IMG/VR virus record: IMGVR_UViG_3300020055_000058
Location: 1-38,161 of that record
Direction: 5' to 3' (one strand)
Source of the DNA: a virus
Length of the DNA stretch: 38,161 nt
The stretch's first letter is position 1. Every line of letters begins with the position of its first letter. Under the pieces are notes generated by a model that saw only the letters and a list, made by a program, of their open reading frames with translations, was not told the origin of the DNA and did not search any database. Shown piece by piece: positions 22,369 through 34,815 of the stretch. The translations under genes and the position numbers were made by a program.

Positions 22369-25300
22369 GCTAATGCTATACATCTAAGACCAGAAATTAT
22401 TGGTACTTGAGATGTGTTTGTAGCCTGTCCTACAATCTTAATTACAAAACCTGTAAATTCAGGTAAGTTGTCTGCTGTGTATTCGTATTCTTTAAAGTTT
22501 CTAGCGTCTTGATCAATAGCTGTGTCAGGACCACCAGTTGAGTTAAAGAATTCAAATCCTAAATCATCTACTGGTGTATCTTCATCGTTTTTGATGAGTT
22601 TGTATAAAACTTTAATGTCTGAGTTAGGTGGTCTAAAGTTATCTGATAAAACTTTCAATGATGTAGCAGGATTCTTTAAACTTACCAATCTTGTTGTGTA
22701 TACCATTGCGTTGTTATCGCCATCTGGTTCTGTTGATGGTACGTAAACTTCACCATCTGATAGATCGGCAGCAGAATCAATATCATTAATTCTGTTCATA
22801 ATACCTAGACAACCAATTGTACCTGTATCAATGTAAGGTGATACGTTTGGATTTGATGATCTCATTTGTAGTAATAATCTAAATGATCTCTGGTTACCCA
22901 TTCTCTCTAATTCGTTGAGGGGTGATGCAACAACACTTGGTCTACTGAAGTAAACGTTATCGTTTAATTTAATAAAGTCATTTGCAGTTCTTCTTACATA
23001 TTCAGTATCTAAGTTTGAATCTTCTGGTGAACCCATACCTGTTCTATTAATACTTGAGAATATTTGAGTATTATTAAATGTTATAGAAGGTATCATTGTA
23101 TGAATTGCATCATAATAGATGTTTCTTGTACTTCTAACTTGACTACCACCGCCATCTACACTTTGAGTTGCAACAAAACTTGTGCCGCCTTCTAAGTCAT
23201 AAGATGACATTACAGATGTTCTAGGTAGAACATTAAATGAGTCTATACTATAATCTTGTAGACTCTCGTGTGTACCGTTAATAGCTGCAACTGGAATACC
23301 ACCCAATGTGTTTTCAACATTGGTGACACTTACTGTAAATGTTTGACTGTCGATTGTGACTGTAATAGTGTCGTTCACTGCGTAGTCACTACCTGGATCA
23401 GTAATCTTAATTGAGTTTACTGCATCTAAATCTCCAGCGTCTACAACTACTTTGACTTTAAGACCTGTACCTGTACCACCTGTTACAACAGCATCATTAC
23501 TTCCACCAGTCTCGTATGTCTGTGCTGTTACGGCAGCACTAATAGCACTTGGTGTGCCAATCTCTACTACGCCATCTTCTTTATCGCCTTTCACGCCTGC
23601 TATTGTTACGTGTGAAGTTGTTTCGTACATACCGTGTGAGTAGTTTAATATCTTAACATAACTTTGACCAGCAAATGTTTGAACTGGATTCTCTTGTAGT
23701 TTTACATCTCCGATAAAATCGTTTTCAAACACAACTTCTGCAACTTTTGAGGTATCGAATTGTGCAATCTTAAGATTGAACTTGAGATCGTCTGTTTGTT
23801 CTGCTGTCCATGTTGATGCGTTTTGTGATAAGAACAATGAACCAGCATATGGTTGTCCTGAAATTGTTTCACCAGTAATTAAATCGTTTTCACCCATTCT
23901 GGATATGAAACATTCGTATTCGTTTGAGTTTGATAAAACTACGAAACAGTATTCTTTACCTTTCTCTAGGTATACAGGCGAATCAAATGTAAATGTTGTA
24001 GCACTTGAACCGTCTTCTGAAATATTAACTTCGTTTGGATTCTTAGATACTGTTGAGAATGGTAATACTAACTGACCTGGATAACCATTCACCATGTTTC
24101 TAACTTGTACTGACACTGGTAATGCATCGTCTTTAGTTCTAAAGAATAGATCAACTGAAGACAACATCATGCCACCATCCATATCTACTAAGAATGATTC
24201 TGCTAATGGATCGACCCACTCTGTCTCACGCAATTCTCTCTCATCGAATATTCTAGGAATTCTAGGATCAACGTCCCAAAAATCTCTAGGGTCATCAATA
24301 GGCGGTGGTGACGGTATCGGCGTACTTGTTGGTGTCGGCGTTGGTGTCGGTGTCGGTGTAGGCGACGGTGTAGGCGCAGGAGTTGTTGTCGGCGCTGGCG
24401 TCGGCGTAGGTGTCGGTGTAGGACTTGGTGTAGGCTCTGGAGTCGGTGTTGGACTCGGTATAGGTGCCTCAGTAGGTTCTGGTGTAGGTGTAGGTGCTGG
24501 AGTTGCAGGTGGTTCTGGACTTGGCTCAGGTGGTGTACCTGTACCAGGTGTTACGTTTAATAACTCACCTCTTCTTACTATTTGTCTCTCAGCAGATAGC
24601 CTTTCAATAACTACTCTACCATTCCTTGTTGATACAATTTCAGTTTGTGAAGCTTGTAATAAACCTTGTGCTTGATAGATTGCATTACCTCGTGATGCTG
24701 GGTTAGAAAGGTTATTTGAACTTGATGTAATAACCATTTCTCTAGCACCAGTTGGGAATCTCTGGAATCTATCGTTAGGTAAACTGAATGTTGCTCTTAA
24801 TCTACCGTTACCATCTGTTTTTACTATTTGATCGTATGATGTACCACCATCTTTACTGTACAGTGTACTGAATGGTTTTACATATGAGTTTACATCGATA
24901 CCATCAAAGAATACGTAATGGTTTGTGTTTGGTTTTAAGTTAACTGCATCTATTTCAATGTCTCTTGGTCTACAGAATGGTACAATTGTGACACTAACAA
25001 TTCTATCGTTACGTGTTTCAACTAACTCTTCTACAACCGATGTTCTAACACCTGTTCTGATCTGAGACTCAGGTGTTTCTGTTACATTTCTTGTAACAGT
25101 AGTATTAGGTGTATATTCACCACCTTGTGAAGGATCACCGTTCCAAGCTGCTGGAACACTTGATAATGTCTCTGTCTCTACAACTGTAGGTTCACCTACC
25201 CATGTAGTCTGCCATGCGTTCCAAACAGTGCCTAATGCGTTTTCGTTCTCTGCTAATATTGCATCGAAGTTGCCTTCTCTGTTAACTCTTACTTCTGGTA

Positions 25301-28300
25301 ATTGTTCTGTGTCTTGCCAGATGTCTGTCTCTGGACTTAGTTTAACGTGACCAATAAATGCAAACACAGCGTATGGGTTAACATTTAATGACCTAGATGC
25401 CTTATTTTGATTAACAAATGATCTTTCTGTATATGGTAATGTGATAATATCACCAGACTTCTTATAGTTACGTGACAATGCTGAGTTAGCAATGATATCA
25501 AAGAACTGAGTATGGTGTTTAGGTCTTAATTGACCTAGTTTTGTATCGATAGCACATTCATAGTCTGGATGTGAAACATCACCAATCTTATGACCTCTAA
25601 AGTTATCTACTAAGAAGCCTGATTTATATCTGTCAAATCCGTCTGCATCTAAAATTTGTTTTGATTGTGTATCTTTTTCTAATAAAGATAGTGCTGTAAT
25701 TCTTTCAATGTTTGTAAGTCTTTGGTTTATTCTACCAATATCTTTCATCGTATATCTACGATGATCAAATTGTTTTAAATTGATTTCTTTTAAGTTTGAT
25801 GTGTAAGCAGGTATGAACAATTCGAACATTTCAATTGCATCATCTAACTGATTTGGTTTTTGAGGACTAATATCAGGATAACCAATAGAAACTTCAAACT
25901 TACCATTTCTAGTTAAGAATACTTTATCAATTCTAGGTACATAGAAATCTATATCTGCTGTCACTGAAGATGTAGGCATTGGACATGAAATTGTTCCATT
26001 GTCGACATCGTTAAACACCCTTGATGTGTATACAAATGGTGCAGCTGTTACTTTTGTATTATCTGATAAGTTTAATGGATCGTTCTGATCATAAGCATTT
26101 GTATCATCATCTTGGAAATTAGTGCCAGGTAAAAAGTCTGTTGATGGTCTAAAGTCTACTGCATCTGATAATTCGAACTTACCGTCTGGTTCAAAACCAC
26201 CTAAGTCTACTTTATTTGGTGAGTAATTTGGTATATCTTTGTACTCAACATCAGCACTGTTATAAGAATTTACTGAGTAGTAATCTCCTGTACCACCTCT
26301 ACTAAACATGTCAAAGATAACAGTCACAGGATTGTTAGGTGCTGATCTACCTTGTTTTAAAACTAGTTTTGAGAAGTCATAATAACCATCTCTTTGGCCA
26401 TTGTCTAAGAAATAGTTGTTCTTAATGTTTGGTGAACCTGCACTTAAGTTTGATAGTACAGCGATACCTGAACTTGTTTGGCCAACAATTGTCTCACCGT
26501 CAATGAAAGGTATATCATTTAAGTATACAAAGTATGATGTGTTTGTATCACCACCCCAATTGATCAATAATGCTCTTGCTGTTGATGATTGACCTACAAT
26601 CTCTTCTTTTAATGCAAAAGAACCTGAACTTATTGTTACAGTTGCGTTTGGTGGTGTTGCCTGACTATTTGAACCTGAAGTTGTGCCTGGAACTGCCTCT
26701 AAAACTGCATGTATTTTATAGACATCTGGTACACATAGATTCAATTCTTTGTGATCGTATGCAAGACCATAGAAAGGTTTATCACTATTAGATGATCTAA
26801 ATGAAACTGATCTGAATTTTTCTAAAGCTTTTGACTTTACAGCAGGTGCTGTTCTCTTAACAGTATAAGTTGCTAATATTTGAGCACCTGATCCTGAATC
26901 ACTGAATGTAACATCTAATGAAGTACCTGGTGTACCAAAAGTTACATCGTCTGCGACTAACACGTCACCTAATGCTACGACATCACCAGTTCCGTTTAGT
27001 GATAATTTAGTAAATTGATATTTGTCATCACCAAAGTCTGAGAATGTTTCGTCTGACTCTTTTGTCAAAGTGATTGTACCATTTGACATTGAGAACAGTC
27101 CTTGTTTTCTGACTTCTACTGTTCCTGTTGGTGTTACATCTGAAACGTAATCTCTAGGCCATGCAAATATATTTGATGTCTGATCTTGGTCTGCAAGTTT
27201 TGCTCTTTTTCTGATAACTGCTACTTGTGTTGCCGCTGAAGGTGTCACTGCACCACCAGCTGTTGTAACTACATTTAACGATGTATCGTTAGTAACAACT
27301 GAAACTCTATGTTCTGTACCATTAACAACGATATGATCACCAACTTTTACTTCTTTAGTAAACTGTGAACCAACACCTTGTAATTCATTTGTTGAGCCAT
27401 TAAATGTACCTAAACCAGATATTACTGATATATCATCTAATACTACATCGGCACTAAAGTCTAGTCCTACGCTAGCAGGTGAAACTTGACCGACTGAGTG
27501 AGATTGACTTACATTAAAGACCTGAACACTAGTTGATGCTACTGCTGATGCAGTTCCCTTACCTCTAACTGATACATTATTACCTGATACAAATTGTCCT
27601 ACTACATCATGTAGATAAATGTTATTACTATCGACATATGCAACAATACCTGTTGCGCCTGTAATATCGTCTGTTAGTTTATCACCGTTAGCATATAATG
27701 TTGAGGTTGCTGTTGTAACTCCAACTTTAGTAAACATTTTAATATCAAATAGATATAATTGATATTCATCTGTAGATGACTCATCAAAATGTCTAACTCT
27801 TGCAAAACCAATATTCTCTGCACTACCACTTAATGCTGATGCAGAAGATTTAGGTAGACTGTAAAGTTTGATTGGTTCGAAAGCATTTGTTGAAGCTGAA
27901 TCACCAATTTCTGGCATTCCATAAATGTTGTTGATTTTTAATTTATTACCTATTCTAACTGGTGTTGATGCGTTAGATAGTTCTGCTGTTGTTCTTGCTT
28001 TATTAATTGTTAGGTTTGATGTACCTGCTTTTTCAATTTCGTATCCTCTAACATAAGCTTTACCAGCAGATATCTGCATGATAAACTTCTCTTCTTGTCC
28101 GCCTTCTGCTATTGGATAAAACCCTTTGTTATCTGAAGTTTTTAAATGTTCTCTGAAATTACTAGTAAATGGTCTTACAACAAAATCGCCATTGGCATCA
28201 AAGGTTCTTCGTGCCATAGTATTTTCTATTTCAGAATAGATTGGTCTATTGATTGATAGTTCAATGATACCATTGTTAACTCTTGCTAATTCAATGAAGT

Positions 28301-29132
28301 TAACACTTGTAGTATCTGTTAGTGCTACTTTAGATAATGTAAGATCAAATTTTAATCTATCGGCACCAGGCGCATTATCGTTTGATGAGCCTTGTGCATT
28401 GTCTAAGAGACTATTATCTTCTGTTGATGATATGATAGTTTCATTGATAGAAAGACCAACTCTATATGAAGGATTACCTGCATATTTTTCTAATACGATA
28501 AGTTGTTTGTCTACCTTTACAAAGAAACCTCTTGTAAAAACTACACCTTCTGAAATTTCTGCAATTGAAGCACGACCAGTTGGTGTTGATGATTGTGATA
28601 ATGTTTTAAAGTAGTTGTTGTTTGTTGCTACAGCAGAAGTTGATCCAAAACCGTCAGCTGAGAATTCTACTTCTCTTATTTCTTCTGAACCTTTGAATAT
28701 AAAAGAACCATCGCTGTCTGTACCTTGTGATAATGCTTTTACAAATAGTGTTATAGAATCATCTTCAGTTTCAGCAGTTGATGAAATAACTTTTGCTACT
28801 ACACCTGTTGTTAAACCTTGAATGAGTTTGCCGTGAAAACTAGTTCTATAAGATTCTACGTTTAGATCGCCGTTTGCATTTGGATTTGAATTTTGTACTT
28901 TGACAAAATAGATGTCCATGTCAATGTTTGACTGAGCACCTGAAACAATAGAACCTTCTTTAAAGAAATGATCACCAAATTTCTCTACCTGATCTTGTAG
29001 AATAGATTGAGTTTGAGTTAACTCTCTCGCTTGAATTGGTCGACCAGCACGATACAGAACTTTATGAAATTTCTTGTCTGCATCGTAATCATCGTAATAT
29101 GGTGTAATATTTAGATCCGTTTTCTCTGACAT
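22365..29132 (-). CDS. Giant DUF4815-like virion protein with Pro/Thr linker
   Basis: The product has 2255 residues. The N-terminus ([29 protein letters not shown]) fits the DUF4815 domain of marine T4-like phage structural proteins. Many beta-rich V-G-D-x-I/V and V-G-Q-T/S-S-S modules follow. Residues ~1530-1610 are an almost pure Pro/Thr/Ser/Ala/Glu linker. The next part ([38 protein letters not shown]) is the conserved C-terminal region. It follows gp8, where T4 has gp9-gp12, and could replace those peripheral baseplate/fibre-socket parts. Its stop overlaps the next start (ATGA). Confidence 0.88.
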   Translation of the reverse strand: MSEKTDLNITPYYDDYDADKKFHKVLYRAGRPIQARELTQTQSILQDQVEKFGDHFFKEGSIVSGAQSNIDMDIYFVKVQNSNPNANGDLNVESYRTSFHGKLIQGLTTGVVAKVISSTAETEDDSITLFVKALSQGTDSDGSFIFKGSEEIREVEFSADGFGSTSAVATNNNYFKTLSQSSTPTGRASIAEISEGVVFTRGFFVKVDKQLIVLEKYAGNPSYRVGLSINETIISSTEDNSLLDNAQGSSNDNAPGADRLKFDLTLSKVALTDTTSVNFIELARVNNGIIELSINRPIYSEIENTMARRTFDANGDFVVRPFTSNFREHLKTSDNKGFYPIAEGGQEEKFIMQISAGKAYVRGYEIEKAGTSNLTINKARTTAELSNASTPVRIGNKLKINNIYGMPEIGDSASTNAFEPIKLYSLPKSSASALSGSAENIGFARVRHFDESSTDEYQLYLFDIKMFTKVGVTTATSTLYANGDKLTDDITGATGIVAYVDSNNIYLHDVVGQFVSGNNVSVRGKGTASAVASTSVQVFNVSQSHSVGQVSPASVGLDFSADVVLDDISVISGLGTFNGSTNELQGVGSQFTKEVKVGDHIVVNGTEHRVSVVTNDTSLNVVTTAGGAVTPSAATQVAVIRKRAKLADQDQTSNIFAWPRDYVSDVTPTGTVEVRKQGLFSMSNGTITLTKESDETFSDFGDDKYQFTKLSLNGTGDVVALGDVLVADDVTFGTPGTSLDVTFSDSGSGAQILATYTVKRTAPAVKSKALEKFRSVSFRSSNSDKPFYGLAYDHKELNLCVPDVYKIHAVLEAVPGTTSGSNSQATPPNATVTISSGSFALKEEIVGQSSTARALLINWGGDTNTSYFVYLNDIPFIDGETIVGQTSSGIAVLSNLSAGSPNIKNNYFLDNGQRDGYYDFSKLVLKQGRSAPNNPVTVIFDMFSRGGTGDYYSVNSYNSADVEYKDIPNYSPNKVDLGGFEPDGKFELSDAVDFRPSTDFLPGTNFQDDDTNAYDQNDPLNLSDNTKVTAAPFVYTSRVFNDVDNGTISCPMPTSSVTADIDFYVPRIDKVFLTRNGKFEVSIGYPDISPQKPNQLDDAIEMFELFIPAYTSNLKEINLKQFDHRRYTMKDIGRINQRLTNIERITALSLLEKDTQSKQILDADGFDRYKSGFLVDNFRGHKIGDVSHPDYECAIDTKLGQLRPKHHTQFFDIIANSALSRNYKKSGDIITLPYTERSFVNQNKASRSLNVNPYAVFAFIGHVKLSPETDIWQDTEQLPEVRVNREGNFDAILAENENALGTVWNAWQTTWVGEPTVVETETLSSVPAAWNGDPSQGGEYTPNTTVTRNVTETPESQIRTGVRTSVVEELVETRNDRIVSVTIVPFCRPRDIEIDAVNLKPNTNHYVFFDGIDVNSYVKPFSTLYSKDGGTSYDQIVKTDGNGRLRATFSLPNDRFQRFPTGAREMVITSSSNNLSNPASRGNAIYQAQGLLQASQTEIVSTRNGRVVIERLSAERQIVRRGELLNVTPGTGTPPEPSPEPPATPAPTPTPEPTEAPIPSPTPTPEPTPSPTPTPTPTPAPTTTPAPTPSPTPTPTPTPTPTSTPIPSPPPIDDPRDFWDVDPRIPRIFDERELRETEWVDPLAESFLVDMDGGMMLSSVDLFFRTKDDALPVSVQVRNMVNGYPGQLVLPFSTVSKNPNEVNISEDGSSATTFTFDSPVYLEKGKEYCFVVLSNSNEYECFISRMGENDLITGETISGQPYAGSLFLSQNASTWTAEQTDDLKFNLKIAQFDTSKVAEVVFENDFIGDVKLQENPVQTFAGQSYVKILNYSHGMYETTSHVTIAGVKGDKEDGVVEIGTPSAISAAVTAQTYETGGSNDAVVTGGTGTGLKVKVVVDAGDLDAVNSIKITDPGSDYAVNDTITVTIDSQTFTVSVTNVENTLGGIPVAAINGTHESLQDYSIDSFNVLPRTSVMSSYDLEGGTSFVATQSVDGGGSQVRSTRNIYYDAIHTMIPSITFNNTQIFSSINRTGMGSPEDSNLDTEYVRRTANDFIKLNDNVYFSRPSVVASPLNELERMGNQRSFRLLLQMRSSNPNVSPYIDTGTIGCLGIMNRINDIDSAADLSDGEVYVPSTEPDGDNNAMVYTTRLVSLKNPATSLKVLSDNFRPPNSDIKVLYKLIKNDEDTPVDDLGFEFFNSTGGPDTAIDQDARNFKEYEYTADNLPEFTGFVIKIVGQATNTSQVPIISGLRCIALA
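24301..24540 (-). repeat. Pro/Thr-rich low-complexity linker within the 2255-residue protein
   Basis: About 80 codons encode alternating P-T, P-S, P-A and P-E dipeptides. At DNA level the plus strand is a run of imperfect GGTGTC-like hexamers, with a G content far above its surroundings. Such tracts slip during replication, so length is probably variable. It separates two folded halves of the protein and may be a flexible hinge or a site for O-linked modification. Confidence 0.85.
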
Positions 29133-29170
29133 AGTTTTAAATTTTATTTAATGTTGTTTAAAACAACTAA

Positions 29171-30694
29171 TTACATTTCAATGATCAGTTTGATATCTTC
29201 AATCTGATCGGCTGCCCTTGACACAGGACCTCTATTCTCAACATAGAGAATATCACCAGTAAATCTTCTCATCTCTGGATGATCTGCATCTACACCAGCG
29301 GCATTCACTGAAGTTACAATTGAACCAGAAGCATTGATGTAAATATCATCATTGTTTTGGAACAATATAAACTCACCACCGCCATTTGCTATCGGTTGAT
29401 AACTTATAATATTACCTGACTTAGATACAACTCTACCAACTGCTGTTGATGCGTTGTTTGTTGTACTATCTGTTATAATATCATCTACTGATATACCTGA
29501 AGCACTACCAACTGTAATTCTATTTGTTACAGTCATTGTTGATAGTGTTGAAATAGCACCGTCTGAGTCTTGTAAAGGATTTTTAATTAGACCAATTTGT
29601 CTAAAATCGTTGTCTGTTGGGAAATCACCTGAGCCTTCGCCAAACTCTAATCTTGAGTTTACTACTACGAAGTTACCGCCTAGTTCGTCAACTGGATTTG
29701 CACCATGACCACCAATTGGTGACATTACAACGTGAACTTCTGCACCTGAACCTGATGCTATAGGTGTAGCAGCTGAGTCATCTACGATGTTTGCATCGAT
29801 AGTATCTAATGATGCACGTCTGTAACCTGAACCGTATGATGATGAATCTTTAAAATATGCATCTACTAATTCACCTGAGTCAAATGATAATGTTACAACA
29901 GCACCTGAACCGTCACCTTGGACTGGAATGTCACATGTGAATGTACTTGAACCTCCACTTGTCGCAGTATAACCTGAACCAGCAGATTTAACAATATATC
30001 TAAACACTGCACCGTCAACCGCATCGTTTTCTACATCCCATTGAGCAGAACCGTCATCGGTTGCTGATGAACCGAATCCACCGTTTGTACCGATACCAGC
30101 AATTCCTGATTTAGCACCGAGAGTCTTTACAGGAATAAAATCGTTAGTTACAAATTTAATAACATCTGAGGCAGTAATTTGATACATAAATTTCCACATA
30201 TATCCGTCTGAGGTAGTTTCAGGATCAGTGGTACTAACTGAAGTTGGTTGGTCTGTTGAATTAACGGGATTTACACCGCTATAAGGTGTTTTTAAACACT
30301 TATAGACTTTATATTCGTCTGTAATTATATAACCCTTACCATCAAACCAGTTCACTATTGAACCGTCTGAACTTGAAGGTACTGCTGTACCTACACCGTA
30401 ATCGTCTCTATACTCGTCATATACTGTACCTGATGTCCAGTCATATCTTACAAGTCCGTGTGATACATCACCTGAAGAAACTTGTTTAAGAGCAATCATA
30501 TTTGATTGTGCTCCTAATATTTCCTCTACTGAATTGTTTGGACTTGGTGGGTTATTATCGTCAATTGATGAATCATCAGCATCTACCCATGCGTGTGATC
30601 TACCAATGAATATGTAATTTTTAGAATCGCTGAAATCTGCAACAAATTCTTTTGCATTGTGCGTTCTAAAATTCTCTAAAATTATTGCTGCCAT
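29171..30694 (-). CDS. gp8: Baseplate wedge protein gp8
   Basis: The product has 507 residues. The start (A-F-V-A-D-F-type segment, Y-I-F-I-G-R-S-H-A-W) matches gp8, as do Y-K-V-Y-K-C-L-K-T-P-Y-S-G-V and D-G-Y-M-W-K-F-M-Y-Q-I near residues 133-172. In T4, gp8 is a dimeric wedge component binding gp7, gp10 and gp53. T4 gp8 has 334 residues, so ~170 extra residues, mostly beta-rich (G-S-G-Y-T-A-T-S-G-G type), are inserted or appended here. A GAGGAGT ribosome site and two tandem late promoter boxes precede the ATG. Its stop is 39 bases before the giant gene. Confidence 0.92.
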   Translation of the reverse strand: MAAIILENFRTHNAKEFVADFSDSKNYIFIGRSHAWVDADDSSIDDNNPPSPNNSVEEILGAQSNMIALKQVSSGDVSHGLVRYDWTSGTVYDEYRDDYGVGTAVPSSSDGSIVNWFDGKGYIITDEYKVYKCLKTPYSGVNPVNSTDQPTSVSTTDPETTSDGYMWKFMYQITASDVIKFVTNDFIPVKTLGAKSGIAGIGTNGGFGSSATDDGSAQWDVENDAVDGAVFRYIVKSAGSGYTATSGGSSTFTCDIPVQGDGSGAVVTLSFDSGELVDAYFKDSSSYGSGYRRASLDTIDANIVDDSAATPIASGSGAEVHVVMSPIGGHGANPVDELGGNFVVVNSRLEFGEGSGDFPTDNDFRQIGLIKNPLQDSDGAISTLSTMTVTNRITVGSASGISVDDIITDSTTNNASTAVGRVVSKSGNIISYQPIANGGGEFILFQNNDDIYINASGSIVTSVNAAGVDADHPEMRRFTGDILYVENRGPVSRAADQIEDIKLIIEM

Positions 30695-30713
30695 TTTTTT
30701 GTAACTCCTCGGT

Positions 30714-30732
30714 TATTTATAAACTATTTATA
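30714..30732 (-). promoter_or_regulatory. Two tandem T4-type late promoters before gp8
   Basis: On the minus strand, perfect TATAAATA boxes occupy 30732-30725 and 30721-30714, separated by three bases. The first overlaps the stop codon of gp7. Predicted starts are near 30719 and 30708, the latter leaving a ~14-base leader carrying the GGAG site of gp8. Doubling may raise expression of gp8 and the giant gene. Confidence 0.65.
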
Positions 30733-33700
30733 ATGCTGCTAGGGTTGAATTGGTAACTTTTGATGAAGAAACATAGGTAGAATGAGCTATATTAGTTCGT
30801 CTGTTCGCATATAGAGGTAATTCTGCTATATACATTAACCCTAATAGGTTATCTAACTGACTAATTCTTAGTCCTTCACTCTCGCTAGTTTCATCCAACA
30901 TGAAACCTCCGCCACTTTCTAAAAGTATTCTATCACCAAAGTCTGGTTCTGTATTGATATTGTTTACAATATTTGATGCGTTGCCAGATTCTTGGTGGAT
31001 ATGATATGCTATCTTATAAGTTTGTTGATACGCAATCTTATTTAGTGATCTAAATGTAGACCCTATAGGAGCAAAACTATGTAAGTTACTACCTGAACCT
31101 AATCTTTCGTCTGTTATTGGATTGCCATCTTCAAAAATCATTCTATCACCATTTTCCATATAGAAGTATGGTTCGTACATTTCTGCCGATCTTTCAGTTA
31201 CGAAATACTCTGGCATTTCTGGTACAGTTTCATCTTCTAATTCAACTACTAAACCACTTATGTCTTCATAACCACTTGTTGCTGGGTTGTATGAATCAGG
31301 ATCATTAGGGTCACTTAATTCGTAAATCTTTGCATGATCTTCAAATACGATTCTTGGACCAACCTCATCTCTGTTTTGTGGTTCATGGTTTAGATAGTTT
31401 CTTGGTTCTTCACTTCTAAAGAGATTGCCGTCTTCTAATGCTATTCTTTCATCTAAGAACTCTGCAAATTGGAACACTGTACCTTGATCTGAAGGTCTAG
31501 CACCAATTGGTGACACCGCATCTTCTTTAGTCATAATCAGATAGTCTCTATCAGTGTTGTATAAGTTCAATACTGATACTACGCCATCTAATCTTGGTGA
31601 TCTTTGATTTGATATTGTTATTTCTTCTGCAACTGGATCATGTGATATATTTTGATATTGTTTCTGTGATACAGGATCAATTGCTGAAATACCACTGTAC
31701 CTCGATCTAAGTTTAGACTTAAGTACAGCACTAATTAATGTTCTTACTGAGTTTATATTTAAATGTCTGTTTCTATGTGACGAATCTCCATACTCAGTTA
31801 ATGGTTCTGTGATTGCGCCGTCTGTTCTTGGGTCTGTACCTGTTGTAGGTATGCCTGCTTCATCTAAGTTGATTTGCATTGCTAAATCTTCTAACTCAGA
31901 TGCTGTAGTATGGAATAATACTAATGTTTCTTTCTTAGTAGATGCTTTAGCCTCGAATGCCTGTTCATTTTCAATATAGTAACCATCTTCTGTTAATATT
32001 TTGAACTTTCTTTGTTTTACATTGATAAGATTAGGGTCTTGACCTGTATCTAAGTAACCTAGTGTTGCATCATCTGGATCTGCATCTTCTAATAATAAAT
32101 GTTCTGAAGCATAAGTTGTAAGTAGTATAGTTGGTACGAATGTTGTATTCTGAATACCAAGTGTGTTTTTAGGATCGACTGTAAATCTTCCGTCTCTATC
32201 GTCTTGTACGATGTATCTATCAAGTGCAACTTCACCAAAGAAAATGTGACCAGATGGATGGACTAAATCTTTAACTGCCGATCTATACGCATTGATTGAT
32301 TCACCAACTTTAATCACATATGAATGTGATTGATAGAATAGACCATCGTGTATGTTAGTTGTATCGCTAGATACATAACCTTTATTGCCGAAGAAGTTAT
32401 CGTTTATTACACCTTCACCAGCATATTCACCTCTTGCTTCGTATGGGTCATATCTCAATACTTCAAAGTATTGTCCGTTTGCATAATCAATAAATTCGTT
32501 TTCAGCAAATGTACCACTTACATTTGTAAACTTAAGTAAATTTCTTTGTTCATCAAATGATATTACCTCACCTGTTGCACCAGATTTTCTGCCAGTAAAC
32601 GTTACACCTTTTGTTAAATCAGCTACAGCAGTTGGATTACCAATCAACATATTGTAATATGAATCACCGCCTAAAACTGCATGTTCATCAAAGTTATAAC
32701 CTTGTGATGTGATTCTGATCTTGCCAACACCACCGACCTTAGATGACCAAGCAAATAGACTTGCACCTTCACCTGCTGTGACTGTTGATTGTTTAATTGT
32801 GCCTTCTGTACCAGAAGAAGAACCTGTTATGATATCTGAAGTTACAAAGTGACCTATATTAGATTCAGTCTTTTTAATTACAAGTCTTTTGTTCTTTGAA
32901 TCAATACGTGATATAACACCGTTTGCAGTAGCAGCCTGATTGGTTACAGTTTCACCAACTGTAAAACTATCGTAGTTATCTACATAAATGTAACCACCTG
33001 GAAATACTCTAGGTAGTGTTTGATATCCTGTACCACCTGAAGTAATTGCTATTCTTCTAATTCTCTGATCATTATCTGGATTATTACCATCTTCGATCAT
33101 GACAACTGAACCATTGACGCCAGTTGTTGTTTGTTCTAAAGTAACTCTAGTAAACTCTGATATTAATTCAACTCTTTCACCACCAGCAGGTGTTGGTGAT
33201 GTGTCAAATACCACTCTATCTAAAAAAATTGTATAGTTTTGTCTGCTCTGTTCTATACCATCTACAAACACTTTAACTTGTAGACCATTCAGTGCGATAG
33301 GTTTATTATTTAAATCTCTTGCACCTAAACCACCAAATGTAGTTTGACCAGCAGTTGCAGTAAATTCGTACTGATCAAATGCTGTAGCGTTTTCTAAAAT
33401 AAGTTCGTCACCAGTAGCAGCTATTATCGCTTCTGCACCAGCACCCTCTGTACCTGCTTCTTCAAATACAATAATATCGTTTGCTGAATAACCTGTACCT
33501 GCATTTTCAATGTATATGTGTTCTATTGGACCTCTAGTCAATTCTGATACAGTTGCTACTGCATCTATTTCACTAGCATCTACTTTTGAACCTGTGAATC
33601 TAATTTGATCGTTTAGATCATACATTGATCCAACTCTTGCACGTTCAAATAATAACCCACCGCCCATCTCTGATTCGGTATTTGGGTTACTTTCTGTATA

Positions 33701-34813
33701 ACCAGAAGAGGCATTTCCTGATTCGTATCTTAAACTACCTGAATTGTCTTCTAATTGAAAATAAGTGCCTGAGTCATCTTTTTTGACTTGAGATATGATA
33801 CCTGTTAAAGTACCTGTATAAATTGTGACACCATCTCTATCTACAAGTTTAACTTGTTTGTTTGGTTGAAATGTGCCTCTGTGTGTTCTGGAAATTGTAA
33901 GTTGATACTGTCTGTCTATTTCAGATATAATACCAACCTTTTCAACGATTGCTTCAGCAACTACTAAAGTTGCATCATCATCGCTGTATTGTAATATTTT
34001 GTCAGTCTCTTTTGGCACTTGGCCAACTGACATGATGACATTACATTGTCTTTCTTCTTCGTACTCTGACTCTGAAGCAAAGAATGTTTCTTCTATAGGA
34101 TATCTAACAGAAGAAGATTCACCATATAGAATTCTCATTAAGAATTGTATGGACTTTTCAGTACCTTTCTCTTTGTATAAAGTACCTATGTTCTTTAATG
34201 TAAGTCTAGGATTTTGTGTGTCTCTCAGATTAAGAGACGGTATAAAATCTTTTTGAAAGTATTTTAAAAATGTTTCTAATGTTCTATCAATATCAGAATA
34301 GTCTAGTAATCTATTTGATGCGACAATACTATTTTCTTTGTATGTTTTAACAACACCTGTTTGATTGCCTGATCTACCAACAATAGTTTCACCTACTGTG
34401 AAACCATTTCCTGATATTGTATCAACTAAAAATGTTTTATCATTTATAACTCTAATCTTAGCGATTGAACCACTAGATTGACCATAAATGTATTCATCTT
34501 TAGTAAAAGGGTCTGATTGAATATCAGACAATGATGAGGCGTTGAGAAGTATCTTTGATGAGTCTGCTTCTGGATTGCCTGCAAAAGTATTCTTTTCAAA
34601 AAGGATGGCACCCCTTTCTTTCTGAGTGCCGTCCTCTAATCGAATGCCGTCTAGTGCTTGAATACTATCAAGCACTAGAATTTCGGACTCTAAGTACTCA
34701 AAATACGCCTCTAAAAAACTTTCAAATACAGGTGCATCTTCTCTTAAATGATCTGGTAAGAGAGATGGTAACCTCGTTGATAGTCTGTCATAGACGTGAT
34801 TTTGATGAGACAT
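30728..34813 (-). CDS. gp7: Baseplate wedge initiator gp7 homologue, rearranged
   Basis: The product has 1361 residues. Residues ~18-45 (L-P-D-H-L-R-E, P-V-F-E-S-F-L-E-A-Y-F-E-Y-L-E) and 216-232 (K-G-T-E-K-S-I-Q-F-L-M-R-I-L-Y-G-E) match the C-terminal third of T4 gp7 (F-E-A-F-C-E-A-Y-I-Q-Y-L and K-G-I-E-A-S-Y-K-F-L-F-K-V-L-Y). Near residue 850, V-K-D-L-V-H-P-S-G-H-I-F-F-G-E corresponds to the V-H-P-V-G-F-G-F segment of T4. So the T4 N-terminal two thirds are missing, several hundred residues of G-E-T-V/I-x-G-type beta modules are inserted, and ~500 residues are added at the end. gp7 holds each wedge together. Position between gp6 and gp8 agrees. Confidence 0.82.
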   Translation of the reverse strand: MSHQNHVYDRLSTRLPSLLPDHLREDAPVFESFLEAYFEYLESEILVLDSIQALDGIRLEDGTQKERGAILFEKNTFAGNPEADSSKILLNASSLSDIQSDPFTKDEYIYGQSSGSIAKIRVINDKTFLVDTISGNGFTVGETIVGRSGNQTGVVKTYKENSIVASNRLLDYSDIDRTLETFLKYFQKDFIPSLNLRDTQNPRLTLKNIGTLYKEKGTEKSIQFLMRILYGESSSVRYPIEETFFASESEYEEERQCNVIMSVGQVPKETDKILQYSDDDATLVVAEAIVEKVGIISEIDRQYQLTISRTHRGTFQPNKQVKLVDRDGVTIYTGTLTGIISQVKKDDSGTYFQLEDNSGSLRYESGNASSGYTESNPNTESEMGGGLLFERARVGSMYDLNDQIRFTGSKVDASEIDAVATVSELTRGPIEHIYIENAGTGYSANDIIVFEEAGTEGAGAEAIIAATGDELILENATAFDQYEFTATAGQTTFGGLGARDLNNKPIALNGLQVKVFVDGIEQSRQNYTIFLDRVVFDTSPTPAGGERVELISEFTRVTLEQTTTGVNGSVVMIEDGNNPDNDQRIRRIAITSGGTGYQTLPRVFPGGYIYVDNYDSFTVGETVTNQAATANGVISRIDSKNKRLVIKKTESNIGHFVTSDIITGSSSGTEGTIKQSTVTAGEGASLFAWSSKVGGVGKIRITSQGYNFDEHAVLGGDSYYNMLIGNPTAVADLTKGVTFTGRKSGATGEVISFDEQRNLLKFTNVSGTFAENEFIDYANGQYFEVLRYDPYEARGEYAGEGVINDNFFGNKGYVSSDTTNIHDGLFYQSHSYVIKVGESINAYRSAVKDLVHPSGHIFFGEVALDRYIVQDDRDGRFTVDPKNTLGIQNTTFVPTILLTTYASEHLLLEDADPDDATLGYLDTGQDPNLINVKQRKFKILTEDGYYIENEQAFEAKASTKKETLVLFHTTASELEDLAMQINLDEAGIPTTGTDPRTDGAITEPLTEYGDSSHRNRHLNINSVRTLISAVLKSKLRSRYSGISAIDPVSQKQYQNISHDPVAEEITISNQRSPRLDGVVSVLNLYNTDRDYLIMTKEDAVSPIGARPSDQGTVFQFAEFLDERIALEDGNLFRSEEPRNYLNHEPQNRDEVGPRIVFEDHAKIYELSDPNDPDSYNPATSGYEDISGLVVELEDETVPEMPEYFVTERSAEMYEPYFYMENGDRMIFEDGNPITDERLGSGSNLHSFAPIGSTFRSLNKIAYQQTYKIAYHIHQESGNASNIVNNINTEPDFGDRILLESGGGFMLDETSESEGLRISQLDNLLGLMYIAELPLYANRRTNIAHSTYVSSSKVTNSTLAAL

Positions 34814-34815
34814 AA

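Noticed and set aside
24094-24675. Plus-strand frame with G-V repeats (glycine-valine rich, elastin-like)
   Set aside because: It is the antisense of the Pro/Thr linker in the giant virion protein; the real gene on the other strand runs without break.
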